From NCBI RefSeq assembly GCF_030385785.1, contig NZ_JAUEDK010000010.1:22510-86509 (forward strand): a DNA stretch of 64,000 nt. The letters are read 5' to 3'. Source of the DNA: Crenobacter oryzisoli (GTDB taxonomy: Bacteria; Pseudomonadota; Gammaproteobacteria; Burkholderiales; Chromobacteriaceae). The notes below the pieces were generated by a model. It searched no databases, had not been told where the DNA came from, and saw nothing but the letters and a program-made list of their open reading frames with translations. The translations under genes and the position numbers were made by a program. The number at the start of each line of letters is the position of its first letter. The stretch's first letter is position 1. Below, piece by piece: positions 39,001-47,645 of this stretch.

Positions 39001-40097
39001 CGCGCCATGCCTCGCAAGGCCAGGCCGCTGGCGGTGAGCAGCACCGGTGCATCGTCGTGCAGCCTGCGAGGCTGCAGAGTCGGTGCCACCGGCATCGCCG
39101 CGAAGGGATTGGCGAGTTGTGCGTTCAGCCGGGTCACCTCTGTCACTGCCGCGGCGAGGCCGGGAAGCCGGCTGGTGCCCCCCGACAGCAGGATGGCATC
39201 GACCTCGTGGTAGTGTTGGCTGCTGACGGTGCTGGCAAACAGTTGCAGTGCCCGTGCCACTTCCTGTGCCAGCGTATCGGCGGGCGATTGCGGCCATGCC
39301 GGCAGCGCTGGGAGGTGCTCGGAGGGCTCGGGCGCGGTCCAGTCGAGGCCATCAGGCTGGTCGGACAGACCGGGCTGAGGGATGCCGCCGAGTGCCTGCT
39401 CGCGGAAATACAGCGGAACACCGTCGCGAACCACATGGCAGCGCAGCTTGTGGCCGCTGAGGTCGAACAGCGCAACGGTTTGGGCGTGGCCTTGGCCGGC
39501 GGGCAAGAGGCGGAGTCCGTCGAACAGGCGGATTGTCGCAAACGCCTCAACATCGACAATGCGGGGCCGGAGGCCGGCCAGTTCGGCGAGTGCGACGCGT
39601 TCCTCGACCCGTTCCCGGCGCGCGGCGCAGACCAGTACATCGGTCTCTTCGGTCTGCCCGGGGCTGGGGCCGAGCACCTGGAAGTCGAGATTAACCTCGT
39701 CGAGCGGGAACGGGATCAGTCGTTCGGCCGCAGCGTGGACCAAGGCGACGAGCTGGTCGTGTGAACTGGCCGGCAGACGTAGCGTCTTATGGATAGACTG
39801 CGTGGTCGGAAGGGCAATCGCGACGTCGCGGGTAGTCGTGCCGAGCCGCTCCCAGGCTGAGCGGACCCGGTGGGCCGCCTGCTCCAGGTCGACGAGATTG
39901 CCGTCGACGATGATACCGCTTGGCAAGGATTCGATCAGATAGCGTTCCAGTTTCGGCATCTGGTTGTGAGGTGTCAGCTCGACCAGCTTGATTGCGCTGC
40001 AGCCCAGATCGAGGCCGAGTAAGGGCCCCGATATCGGTGACAGAGTGGCGAGCTGGCTAAGCCAGTCGGTAAGTCTGGAAATTTTGCCGCGAAGCAT
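38997..40097 (-). CDS. pilM: Type IV pilus actin-like ATPase PilM
   Basis: A 366-residue actin/FtsA-like cytoplasmic protein. LLGLDLGCSAIKLVEL is the first phosphate-binding motif and AILLSGGTSRLPGLAAAV the second; QMPKLERYLIESLPSG is typical of PilM. It recruits PilN to the cytoplasmic side of the pilus complex. First gene of pilMNOPQ, divergent from mrcA with a 110-base shared promoter region. Confidence 0.94.
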   Translation of the reverse strand: MLRGKISRLTDWLSQLATLSPISGPLLGLDLGCSAIKLVELTPHNQMPKLERYLIESLPSGIIVDGNLVDLEQAAHRVRSAWERLGTTTRDVAIALPTTQSIHKTLRLPASSHDQLVALVHAAAERLIPFPLDEVNLDFQVLGPSPGQTEETDVLVCAARRERVEERVALAELAGLRPRIVDVEAFATIRLFDGLRLLPAGQGHAQTVALFDLSGHKLRCHVVRDGVPLYFREQALGGIPQPGLSDQPDGLDWTAPEPSEHLPALPAWPQSPADTLAQEVARALQLFASTVSSQHYHEVDAILLSGGTSRLPGLAAAVTEVTRLNAQLANPFAAMPVAPTLQPRRLHDDAPVLLTASGLALRGMAR

Positions 40098-40173
40098 TGA
40101 TTTTCCATCGTTATTAATGACATTGACATTATCGCTGGGCGCAGTTGTTGTACTGACGCTTCGGCGCAGCGCA

Positions 40174-40179
40174 TATAAT
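40174..40179 (+). promoter_or_regulatory. -10 element before mrcA
   Basis: TATAAT in GCATATAATTGCC, 29 bases before the mrcA start; TTGTAC at 40148-40153 is a possible -35 with long (20-base) spacing. The same 110-base gap must hold the divergent pil promoter. Confidence 0.45.
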
Positions 40180-40207
40180 TGCCGCTCCAGCGAACCACTG
40201 AGACATT

Positions 40208-42583
40208 ATGCTCAAACGATTTTTTGCGATTCTGGCCGGTTTGGTCCTGGGTCTTGGCCTACTGGGCGCCGGTGCTGCCGCGATCGCGGTGATCGTGACG
40301 TACCCGCGCTTGCCTAGCCTCGACGTCCTGACCGATTACCGGCCGAAAATCCCGTTGCGTGTCTATACCGCCGACCAGCAGCTGATCGGCGAATTCGGCG
40401 AGGAGCGCCGCTCCTTCGTGCGCATCCATGACGTGCCGCAGCTGATGAAGCAGGCGGTGCTCGCCGCCGAGGACGAACGATTCTACCAGCATAGCGGCAT
40501 AGATTATTCCGGTGTCATTAGAGCTGCGGTTGGCAACCTGGTGTCCGGCCACACTCGCTCCGGTGCCAGTACCATCACGATGCAGGTGGCGAAGAACTTC
40601 TTCCTTTCCAGCGAGAAGACCTTCACCCGCAAGTTCAACGAGGCGCTGCTGGCGTTCAAGATCGAGCACACCCTGTCCAAGGACCAGATCCTCGAGCTCT
40701 ACTTCAACCAGATCTATCTCGGCCAGCGCGCCTACGGCTTCGCCGCAGCGGCACAGGCGTACTACGGCAAGTCGTTGAACGACCTGACGCCGGCCGAGAT
40801 GGCGATGCTGGCCGGCCTGCCCAAGGCGCCGTCGGCGTACAACCCGATCGTCAATCCGGACCGGGCCCGCCTGCGTCAGCTCTATGTGCTGCGTCGCATG
40901 CGCGAACTGAACTTCATCACCGAAGACCAGTACGAAACCGCCAAAGCGCAGCAGCTGAAGTACGCGCGCTCCAGCGAGGACGCGCCGCTGCCGGCCCACT
41001 ACATGGCCGAGATGGTGCGTCAGGCGATGTACGAACGTTACCGCGACGCGGCGTATACCGAGGGCTTCAAGGTCTACACCACCATCGACAGCCACCACCA
41101 GCAGTGGGCGTTCGACGCGCTGCGTGCCGGCCTGGTCGATTACGACCGCAAACAGGGCTATCGCGGGCCTGAGTCGTTCATCGATCTGAACGCCTTGCCG
41201 GCCGACACTGACAAGGGCGAGGCACTCGACGACGCACTGTCTGAAATCCGCGACAGTGGCGACATGTTGGCCGGTGTGGTGCTGTCGGCCAGTCCGTCCG
41301 GCGTGAAGGTGTATCTGCGCGGTGGCAAGACCGCCGAGGTGAGGGGGGCCGGTCTCGACTTTGCGCGCCGAGCACTCAGCAGCCGTCTGCCGGCCGAGAA
41401 GCAGTTGCGCCCAGGGGCGGTGGTGCGCGTGCGTGCCAATGCTAGGGGCTACTGGGAAATCGTACAGATGCCGGAGGTCGAAGGAGCCTTCGTGTCGGTC
41501 GACCCGCACAACGGTGCGATCAAGTCGCTGGTTGGCGGCTTCGACTTCAACCGCCGCAGCTTCAACCATGTCACCCAGGCTTGGCGCCAGCCGGGTTCGG
41601 GCTTCAAGCCGTTCATCTACTCGGCGGCACTTGAGCGCGGCCTGACCCCGTCGACAATGATCAACGACGCACCGATCACCGTCCCGGCGCCGCCGGGTGG
41701 CGAGGTGTGGAGCCCGAAGAACGACGACAGCAAGTACCTGGGCATGGTGACGATGCGCCGCGCGCTGTCGCTGTCACGGAACATGGTGTCGATCCGCATC
41801 CTGATGTCGATCGGGACCGACTACGCGCAGCAATACATCCAGCGCTTCGGTTTCTCGCCCAAGCAGCACCCGGCCTATCTGCCGATGGCGCTGGGCGCCG
41901 GCTCGGTGACGCCGCTGCAGATGGCTGAGGCGTATTCGGTATTCGCCAACGGCGGCTATCACATCAAGCCGTACTTCATCGACCGCATTGAGGACCAGAC
42001 CGGCCGGGTGCTGGCTCAGACCGCACCGCAGGTGGCCGGTCAAGGGGCGCCGCAGACGATCGACCCGCGTAACGCCTTCATCATGTCGAGCTTGCTGCGC
42101 GATGTGGTGCGCTACGGGACCGCGACCAAGGTGATGGAACTGGGACGGATGGATCTGGCCGGTAAGACCGGGACTACCAACGAGTTCCGCGATGCCTGGT
42201 TCAACGGTTTCAACCCCAACCTGGTGGCGATCACCTGGGTTGGCTACGACCAGCCCAAGAGCCTGGGCCGTTATGGCTACGGCGCGACTGCGGCACTGCC
42301 GATCTGGATCAACTACATGGCCAATGCCCTGAAGAACCAGCCGGAGGTCGAACTGCCGATGCCGGCCAACGTGGTGGTGAAACCGGGGGCGGGCCTGCGT
42401 GGGGGCGACGAGTACTACTACGCAGAGTTCCAGCGTCCGAATCCGGAGCTGAAACTCGATAACTCCGGCTCGGTACCGCACGGTGAGAGCGCCAGCTCCG
42501 ATGCCGCCAGCGAAGCCCAGGACGAGAGCCAGAAGGCGCCGCCGAAGGACGCGGTGGATAACGTCAAGGACCAGTTGTTCTAA
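40208..42583 (+). CDS. mrcA: Penicillin-binding protein 1A
   Basis: A 791-residue bifunctional murein synthase. After a membrane anchor (FAILAGLVLGLGLLGAG) the GT51 glycosyltransferase domain shows EDERFYQHSGIDYSGVIRA and the segment around ASTITMQVAKNFFLS; the transpeptidase domain has the active-site S-x-x-K (PGSGFKPF), S-x-N (SLSRNM) and KTG (AGKTGTTNEFRDAWF). It polymerises and cross-links peptidoglycan in the periplasm. Divergent from pilMNOPQ, as in Pseudomonas ponA. A terminator follows. Confidence 0.96.
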   Translation: MLKRFFAILAGLVLGLGLLGAGAAAIAVIVTYPRLPSLDVLTDYRPKIPLRVYTADQQLIGEFGEERRSFVRIHDVPQLMKQAVLAAEDERFYQHSGIDYSGVIRAAVGNLVSGHTRSGASTITMQVAKNFFLSSEKTFTRKFNEALLAFKIEHTLSKDQILELYFNQIYLGQRAYGFAAAAQAYYGKSLNDLTPAEMAMLAGLPKAPSAYNPIVNPDRARLRQLYVLRRMRELNFITEDQYETAKAQQLKYARSSEDAPLPAHYMAEMVRQAMYERYRDAAYTEGFKVYTTIDSHHQQWAFDALRAGLVDYDRKQGYRGPESFIDLNALPADTDKGEALDDALSEIRDSGDMLAGVVLSASPSGVKVYLRGGKTAEVRGAGLDFARRALSSRLPAEKQLRPGAVVRVRANARGYWEIVQMPEVEGAFVSVDPHNGAIKSLVGGFDFNRRSFNHVTQAWRQPGSGFKPFIYSAALERGLTPSTMINDAPITVPAPPGGEVWSPKNDDSKYLGMVTMRRALSLSRNMVSIRILMSIGTDYAQQYIQRFGFSPKQHPAYLPMALGAGSVTPLQMAEAYSVFANGGYHIKPYFIDRIEDQTGRVLAQTAPQVAGQGAPQTIDPRNAFIMSSLLRDVVRYGTATKVMELGRMDLAGKTGTTNEFRDAWFNGFNPNLVAITWVGYDQPKSLGRYGYGATAALPIWINYMANALKNQPEVELPMPANVVVKPGAGLRGGDEYYYAEFQRPNPELKLDNSGSVPHGESASSDAASEAQDESQKAPPKDAVDNVKDQLF

Positions 42584-42609
42584 TCTCATGACCGCAGCCG
42601 CATTCGGCC

Positions 42610-42638
42610 AACCCCGTCCACAGCGGACGGGGTTTTTT
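42610..42638 (+). terminator. Terminator after mrcA, abutting the GGTTGGCCGAATGC motif
   Basis: Perfect 10-bp stem AACCCCGTCC / GGACGGGGTT, loop ACAGC, then T. The motif copy GCATTCGGCCAACC (42600-42613) overlaps the first stem bases. Confidence 0.88.
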
Positions 42639-42679
42639 CTGGCAGGAGCGAGGCGGGTTCAGATTCGCAGGAGAAAACG

Positions 42680-43258
42680 ATGCGCAAACTATTGCTCGCC
42701 GTAATGCTGGCGTTGTTCGCCGCATTCGGCTGGGGGTGGTACTCCCCGTACTACACCCTGGGCAAGCTGCGAGACGCGGCGCAGGCGGGCGACGCCGAGT
42801 ATGTGAACGCTCATATCGATTACCCGGCGGTGCGAGAAAGCCTGCAGGCGTCGATGAAGGCCGTGGTGACACGCAAGCTCGGTGGCGAAGCCGCGGTGCA
42901 GCACAACCCCTTCGCTCGCTTCGGCGCGGCCATTGCCGGCGCGGTCAGTGTACCTCTGACCGAGGGGCTGGTGACGCCGGAAGGCATGCGCGAGCTATTG
43001 CGCCATACAGCTCACCGCAGCGGGGGGGAGCGTACGGAGGACGAGAGCGACAAGTCGGCCGAAGTGGGCTCCGGCACGGAGGGGGCCGCCCCGTCGGGTG
43101 ATGGCGAGCGGCCGTTCCACAATGCCGGTGCCGGCTACCGCAGCTGGCGCGAATTCAGCGTCCAGGCCGACAGCCGCATCGGGCCGCTGGCGCTGGTGTT
43201 CAAGCGCCAAGGCCTGTTTGGCTGGAAGTTGAAGGCGCTGGAAGTCAGCGGTAACTGA
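42680..43258 (+). CDS. DUF2939 family exported or membrane-anchored protein
   Basis: A 192-residue protein with an N-terminal hydrophobic segment (LLLAVMLALFAAFGWGWYSPYYTLGKLRDA), then the DUF2939 pattern: conserved Asp and Tyr in HIDYPAVRESLQASMKA and the final FKRQGLFGWKLKALEV. A Ser/Glu/Gly-rich linker lies around residues 115-145. Function unknown. AGGAG precedes ATG 42680. No operon partner is evident. Confidence 0.75.
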   Translation: MRKLLLAVMLALFAAFGWGWYSPYYTLGKLRDAAQAGDAEYVNAHIDYPAVRESLQASMKAVVTRKLGGEAAVQHNPFARFGAAIAGAVSVPLTEGLVTPEGMRELLRHTAHRSGGERTEDESDKSAEVGSGTEGAAPSGDGERPFHNAGAGYRSWREFSVQADSRIGPLALVFKRQGLFGWKLKALEVSGN

Positions 43259-43580
43259 TCCGAGCAGACCGAGCCTAACAAACTCCGCATCCGCGGGGCG
43301 TTGTCGTATGGGCTTATGCCGTCGCGAGACCTTCCGCTCGTTTGCATGGGCGGGGCCGTCTGGTCCGCCAATGTGCTGAGTGCACTGGCCGTATAGCTGG
43401 GCCTGATGGTGCGCGGAACTGTGGCGGCCGCTCATGTTTGAGGTGCTGCGCGGCTACGGTTTCGCCGAGTTGCCAGGACTGTCGTGCTTGTCATGGTTGA
43501 GGCGATGACGCCCAAATGGCGCGGCTTGGGTAGAATGGGCGTTTTCCTTCTGCCCGGCTCCGGCCGGACCTGCGCCAGAG
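43259..43580. other. Intergenic stretch, 322 bases
   Basis: No gene is supported here. A -10-like TAGAAT (43531-43536) lies 45 bases before the GntR-family gene. Short open frames near 43434 are too short and have no family features. No clear terminator for the DUF2939 gene was found. Confidence 0.4.
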
Positions 43581-44303
43581 ATGAACAGCGACATCATTGA
43601 AACCAAGCCCAAGCCGCCCGAAACCGAAGACGTCGGCTCCCTGCTGGTCGACGAGATCGTCCAGTGGGTCGCCAAGGCGATAATCGAAGGTCACCTCGCA
43701 CCTGGCGCCGACCTCAACTCGGTGGAGCTGGCCAAGCGCTTCCATACCAGCCGTACCCCGGTGCGCGAGGCGCTGCTGATCCTCAGCCGCGAAGGCCTGG
43801 TCGAATGGTCGCCGCGACGTCGACCACGGGTGTCGGCACTGAGCCTGAAGGAGGTGCGCGAACTCTATCAACTGCGTGCCACCTTGTTTTCGATGGTCGC
43901 GGTGGCGATCGTCGAACAAGCCACCGAGGCGCAGATCGATGAGCTCTGGCAGGTGCAAGCCGAACTGGCATCGGCGGCCGAGGCCGGCGACGTCGACCGC
44001 TACTTCTGGGCCAACGTGGCGTTCCGCGACAAGGAGCTCCTGATCAGCAATAACGCGGTGATCAAGCAGGTGCTTGACTCCTTGCGGCTGCGCACCCACC
44101 GGCTGCGCCACCTCAGTGCCTCGCTGCCCGGTCGTCTGCAGCGCTCCTGTACCGATCACGAACGGTTGTGCCAGGCGTACCGAGACCGCGATGCGACGCT
44201 CGCCTCGGCGCTGAACCGCTCACTGGTGATGAGCGCACTGCAGGGGGTCGAGCAGGCGTGGGGCGAGCAGCCGGTGACGGGGCGGCGTGGCGAGAGCTGG
44301 TAG
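43581..44303 (+). CDS. GntR-family transcriptional regulator, FadR/FCD subfamily
   Basis: A 240-residue regulator. The winged helix-turn-helix spans about residues 20-85 (LAPGADLNSVELAKRFHTSRTPVREALLILSREGLVEW), followed by an FCD ligand-binding domain of helices (EVRELYQLRATLFSMVAV, then DRYFWANVAFRDKELL). FCD regulators usually sense carboxylic acids bound to a metal. There is no adjacent catabolic operon, so its targets are unknown; it may control itself or distant genes. Confidence 0.88.
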   Translation: MNSDIIETKPKPPETEDVGSLLVDEIVQWVAKAIIEGHLAPGADLNSVELAKRFHTSRTPVREALLILSREGLVEWSPRRRPRVSALSLKEVRELYQLRATLFSMVAVAIVEQATEAQIDELWQVQAELASAAEAGDVDRYFWANVAFRDKELLISNNAVIKQVLDSLRLRTHRLRHLSASLPGRLQRSCTDHERLCQAYRDRDATLASALNRSLVMSALQGVEQAWGEQPVTGRRGESW

Positions 44304-44380
44304 GCATGGTCGCGAGGTCTGCTCCCTAACTTCTTCGTTCCCCGGAGACACCCTCGCTCGCGCTGCACCCACCTGCAGCT

Positions 44381-44430
44381 CCAGACAGTAGTCGGGCACA
44401 ACCCTTAGTTGTGCTTCTGACGTTGTCTGG
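44381..44430. repeat. Nested inverted repeat
   Basis: Outer arms CCAGACA (44381-44387) / TGTCTGG (44424-44430) enclose inner arms GCACAAC (44396-44402) / GTTGTGC (44408-44414) with a 5-base loop. It may be a terminator of the GntR gene without T-run, or an RNA or protein binding site. Confidence 0.5.
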
Positions 44431-44488
44431 TGCGCTACTACCTCTAGCCGACCTGTTCCCGTCATGACTTCCCGATAAGCCGTTTGCC

Positions 44489-44517
44489 TTGACACTGGCT
44501 TGGCGGTGATTTAATCA
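44489..44517 (+). promoter_or_regulatory. Promoter of the BcsS-like gene
   Basis: A perfect TTGACA (44489-44494) with TAATCA at 17-base spacing (44512-44517) or TTTAAT at 15. The transcript would have a leader of about 125 bases. Confidence 0.5.
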
Positions 44518-44649
44518 GAATTTATAAAATCATTCTGCAAACGTTTCGGCATGAATATGCCGATCTTGGCCCAGCTGGGCTGGATGTGGCGCCGGGCCTG
44601 TGTGGCGAGTCCGGTACCGCACCGACGGCGAGCTTGTAAGGGGAGGGGA

Positions 44650-45372
44650 ATGGGAAAGATCACCACGCCGAACCGGGGGCGTGTCCGGGGCGGGCTGCTG
44701 CTTCTTGCATGTGGCCTGCTCGGCCACGGCTTACAGGCTGGGGCCGCGTCCTCCTGGCTCTATACGGGGGCGGCGTTTTCGGAACAAGGGGGACGCTATG
44801 AGTACTTGGGGCTGATGGCGCCCTTGTTCTCCAGCACCTACCTGACCCAGCGCTATCTCATTAGCGACTACTACTATCGCTACGGCCTGAACGGTGTCAG
44901 CGTAAAGGTACGGGGACAGGCCGCAGAGGCCGAGCTGGGCGTCAAGACCGGCTGGGACAGCGGCTGGGCAGGCGCGTTCGCCGGCCCGCGCTACCGCGAC
45001 AACCGGGTTTCCCCCGACGGGGCAGATCCACGGGCAGACGGTACCGAGCTGGGCGCCGTGGTCGGCCTGGAGGGCGAACAGCGCTTCGGCCCCCTCTGGG
45101 CGCTGAACGGCACGGCGGCCTATACCTTTGGCCCGGACTCATACTGGGGGCGGCTCCGTTTACTGCGCCAGGTCTTGGACGGCAAGGCCTGGGTGGGCAT
45201 CGAGGGAGTCGCGCAGGGCGACCCGAGCTACCATGCCCACCAGGGCGGCTTGGTGGTCGACAAGATCAAGCTGACCGACACACTGTTTCTGGGCTTCAAT
45301 GCCGGTGTGAAGAAGAGCTCGGGTGAGTCGCGCGCCTTCTACGGAGGGTTCAACCTGGCTGTCGGGTTCTGA
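44650..45372 (+). CDS. BcsS-like outer-membrane beta-barrel protein
   Basis: A 240-residue exported protein. The signal peptide ends near LQAGAAS. The body shows alternating hydrophobic and aromatic strands, with AGPRYRDNRVSPDGADPR, GTELGAVVGLEGEQRFGPLWALNGTAAYTFG (outlined) and a C-terminal Phe in FNLAVGF, as in outer-membrane barrels. It resembles the BcsS family (pfam CBP_BcsS) linked to cellulose synthesis loci, but no bcs genes are in the window. GGGGAGGGG precedes ATG 44650. It may secrete or anchor a polysaccharide; this is inference. Confidence 0.6.
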   Translation: MGKITTPNRGRVRGGLLLLACGLLGHGLQAGAASSWLYTGAAFSEQGGRYEYLGLMAPLFSSTYLTQRYLISDYYYRYGLNGVSVKVRGQAAEAELGVKTGWDSGWAGAFAGPRYRDNRVSPDGADPRADGTELGAVVGLEGEQRFGPLWALNGTAAYTFGPDSYWGRLRLLRQVLDGKAWVGIEGVAQGDPSYHAHQGGLVVDKIKLTDTLFLGFNAGVKKSSGESRAFYGGFNLAVGF

Positions 45373-45504
45373 GCGATCGCTTGCACGACTAATACGTAAG
45401 CTTTTTTGCCGAACCTACTTCGGCGGGAAGCGGCTCTCCTGCGGTGGATGGCGAGTAACGGCGATCTTGCCGGTGCTGCTTGCCGAGCCAGGATTCGCAG
45501 GGCG

Positions 45505-45540
45505 ATAACCCCCGTACGGCTTTTGCCGGGCGGGGGTTAT
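45505..45540 (+). terminator. Hairpin after the BcsS-like gene
   Basis: Perfect arms ATAACCCCCG / CGGGGGTTAT with a 16-base loop that itself can pair; no strong T run follows, so termination efficiency is uncertain. Confidence 0.5.
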
Positions 45541-45899
45541 TCGTTTGTGCCGTCGCCAACTGGCGCGCGAGTGCTTTCTCTGCCCCGCCATCGCCAGCAC
45601 CCGCTCGCGCAGCCAGCGCTGTGCCGGGTCGGCATGGGGCGCGGCTTTCGTTGATTGCTTCGGACTGCTTTGGAATGTTTAGAGGGAGGGCCTAAGCTGT
45701 CTGAGGAGGTGAGAGATAAGCCGGATGGTATCGATTGCGCGGGAAATGCAAAATGGTTGCTTCACCGCATGCACGATGGAAGGCAAGTGGGTGTGGCTGA
45801 GTCGTCTCCCACTGCTGAGCGACGTCGCAAATAGCCCTAAGTAAGCAGGCCTAACCAGAAGGAGTCAGTAGAACTCCCTATCTGCAATGTCTGGGCCGT

Positions 45900-45952
45900 C
45901 TGCTGTTATCGGCCTGATGTGTTTTACCAGATAGCAGCAGGCATAACAGCAG
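45900..45952. repeat. Long bulged inverted repeat
   Basis: CTGCTGTTAT (45900-45909) then GCCTG (45912-45916) pairs with CAGGC (45938-45942) and ATAACAGCAG (45943-45952): 15 paired bases with a 2-base bulge and a 21-base loop. Confidence 0.6.
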
Positions 45953-45997
45953 TTGCTGTGGGCTCTTACCGGATGGGGTTGGAATGTTTCGGACAAC

Positions 45998-46031
45998 AAA
46001 AACCCGCAAAGCCTTGTGCTATGCGGGTTTT
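45998..46031 (-). terminator. Terminator after tRNA-Arg
   Basis: AAAAACCCGCA / TGCGGGTTTT; on the minus strand the hairpin ends in a T run, 34 bases beyond the tRNA 3' end. Confidence 0.7.
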
Positions 46032-46064
46032 CTGGACTTGCTCGGACTTGCTTGGAAGTGAAGG

Positions 46065-46139
46065 TGGCGCCCCCGACAGGAATCGAACCTGTAACTGCCC
46101 CTTAGGAGGGGGCCGTTATATCCATTTAACTACGGAGAC
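46065..46139 (-). tRNA. tRNA-Arg (anticodon CCT)
   Basis: The minus strand folds into a full cloverleaf: acceptor GTCTCCG / CGGGGGC with two G-U pairs, anticodon stem-loop with CTCCTAA (anticodon CCT), T-loop GTTCGATTC, and an encoded CCA end (46065-46067). The total length is 75 bases with CCA. It begins 8 bases beyond the ispB stop and may be cotranscribed with it. Confidence 0.92.
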
Positions 46140-46147
46140 GACGAAAA

Positions 46148-47119
46148 TCAGGCGGCGCGTTGCACCGACAGCAGTGCCAGTTCGGCGAGCGCGTCCTTGG
46201 CCGGGCTGTCCGGCAGGCAGGTCAGCGCGTCGACGGCGCGGCGGGCGGCGGCTTCGGCTTCGCCGCGGGCGTAGTCCAGCGCACCGCAGGATTGTACCGC
46301 AGCAAGCACCGCGTTGAAATGTTCGCGGCTGGCGTGTTCCAGCGCGTGGCGCACCAGCTGGGCCGATGCTTCGTCGCCCTGGCGCATCGTGTAGATCAGC
46401 GGCAGCGTTGGCTTGCCCTCGGCGAGGTCGTCGCCCAGGCTCTTGCCGATGGTTTCGGCATCGCCCGAGTAGTCGAGCACGTCGTCGATGATCTGGAAGG
46501 CGGTGCCCAGGTGCATGCCGTAGTCGGCGAGCGCCTGCTCCTGCTCGGTGTTGGCGCCGGCGATCAGCGCGCCGACGCGGCAGGCGGCCTCGAACAGCTT
46601 GGCGGTCTTGTACTGGATCACCTGCACGTATTCGGCTTCGTTGATGTCGGTGTTGCCGATGTTGAGCAGCTGCAGCACCTCGCCCTCGGCGATCACGTTG
46701 GTGGCGTCGGCCATTACCTGCAGGATGCGCATGTCCTGCGGGGCGACCATCATCTGGAACGCGCGGGTGTACAGGAAGTCGCCGACTAGCACGGCGGCGG
46801 CGTTGCCGAACAGCGCGTTGGCGGTGTCGCGGCCGCGCCGCAGGTCGGACTCGTCGACCACGTCGTCGTGCAGCAGCGTCGAGGTGTGGATGAACTCGAT
46901 CATCGCCGCGAGCGAATGCAGGTGCGGCCCGTCGTAGCCCAGTGCCTTGCCGGCCAGCAGCGCCACGGCCGGGCGCATCCGCTTGCCGCCGGCCGAGATG
47001 ATGTATTCCGCCACTTGGCGGATCAGCACCACGTCGGAGTGCAGTTGCTCGCGGATGACGCGATCAACGGCCTGCATGTCTTCGGTAATCAGTGAGCGGA
47101 AAAGCGGGGCGGTGGACAC
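46148..47119 (-). CDS. ispB: Octaprenyl diphosphate synthase IspB
   Basis: A 323-residue trans-prenyltransferase that makes the ubiquinone side chain. The first Asp-rich motif is LLHDDVVDESDLRRG and the second IIDDVLDYSGD. It is divergent from rplU, an arrangement conserved in beta- and gammaproteobacteria. tRNA-Arg follows downstream on the same strand. Confidence 0.95.
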   Translation of the reverse strand: MSTAPLFRSLITEDMQAVDRVIREQLHSDVVLIRQVAEYIISAGGKRMRPAVALLAGKALGYDGPHLHSLAAMIEFIHTSTLLHDDVVDESDLRRGRDTANALFGNAAAVLVGDFLYTRAFQMMVAPQDMRILQVMADATNVIAEGEVLQLLNIGNTDINEAEYVQVIQYKTAKLFEAACRVGALIAGANTEQEQALADYGMHLGTAFQIIDDVLDYSGDAETIGKSLGDDLAEGKPTLPLIYTMRQGDEASAQLVRHALEHASREHFNAVLAAVQSCGALDYARGEAEAAARRAVDALTCLPDSPAKDALAELALLSVQRAA

Positions 47120-47236
47120 GGTGAGAACCAGGTTAGGGACGAGCCAATAAAGCGGCGATCATAGCAGATAGGGACCGATTACGGCCAAGGCGTGCAGTGG
47201 CGTGGGGGGTAGTGCGGGGGCGGTGTGGGGGAAAAG

Positions 47237-47265
47237 TTGACAGCTATCAGTCACTTGCGTACTAT
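47237..47265 (+). promoter_or_regulatory. Promoter of rplU-rpmA
   Basis: TTGACA (47237-47242) and TACTAT (47260-47265) with ideal 17-base spacing, 56 bases before the rplU start. Confidence 0.75.
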
Positions 47266-47320
47266 CACGGGCTCTTCGCGCGCATCTGGCGTGGAGTTTA
47301 TCCATTAGGAGTTCAATCGA

Positions 47321-47632
47321 ATGTACGCGGTCGTAAAAACCGGCGGCAAGCAATACAAAGTTGCCGTTGGCGAAAAACTCAAAGTAGAACAGATACCTGC
47401 CGACATCGATAGCCAAATCGTACTTGAAGAAGTGCTGATGGTTGCTGACGGTGAACAGGTTGTCGTAGGCGCCCCGCTGGTGGCTGGCGCTACCGTGAAG
47501 GCCACTGTTGTTGCTCATGGTCGTGGCGAAAAGGTTCGTATCTTCAAGATGCGTCGCCGTAAGCACTACCAGAAGCACCAGGGTCATCGTCAGAACTACA
47601 CCGAAATCCGCATCGACGCGATTTCGAAGTAA
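47321..47632 (+). CDS. rplU: 50S ribosomal protein L21
   Basis: A 103-residue protein starting [14 protein letters not shown] and ending with the conserved [23 protein letters not shown] (outlined), both signatures of L21. It binds 23S rRNA. The codon choice is less GC-biased than in neighbours, as usual for highly expressed ribosomal genes. It is followed by rpmA after 13 bases. Confidence 0.98.
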   Translation: MYAVVKTGGKQYKVAVGEKLKVEQIPADIDSQIVLEEVLMVADGEQVVVGAPLVAGATVKATVVAHGRGEKVRIFKMRRRKHYQKHQGHRQNYTEIRIDAISK

Positions 47633-47645
47633 GGAATAACTAGCT

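Larger units (their letters stand above)
44304..44649. other. Intergenic stretch with nested inverted repeat and promoter
   Basis: The 346 bases before the BcsS-like gene hold a nested inverted repeat (44381-44430) and a likely promoter (44489-44517). No gene is supported. The area is less GC-rich than its surroundings, especially 44505-44540. Confidence 0.5.
45373..46064. other. Gene-poor stretch next to tRNA-Arg
   Basis: About 690 bases without a supportable gene. It holds a hairpin at 45505-45540, a bulged inverted repeat at 45900-45952, a terminator-like hairpin at 45998-46031, and degenerate repeats resembling the sequence 3' of the tRNA (45656-45680 and 46033-46060). The look is that of a decayed insertion next to a tRNA. 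Confidence 0.5.

Noticed and set aside
43434..43508. A small gene before the GntR-family regulator
   Set aside because: Only 24 residues, with no ribosome binding site or family features.
45406..45654. An 82-residue open frame in the gene-poor stretch beside tRNA-Arg
   Set aside because: It spans the perfect hairpin at 45505-45540 and has an Arg/Pro/Gly-rich, shadow-like composition.
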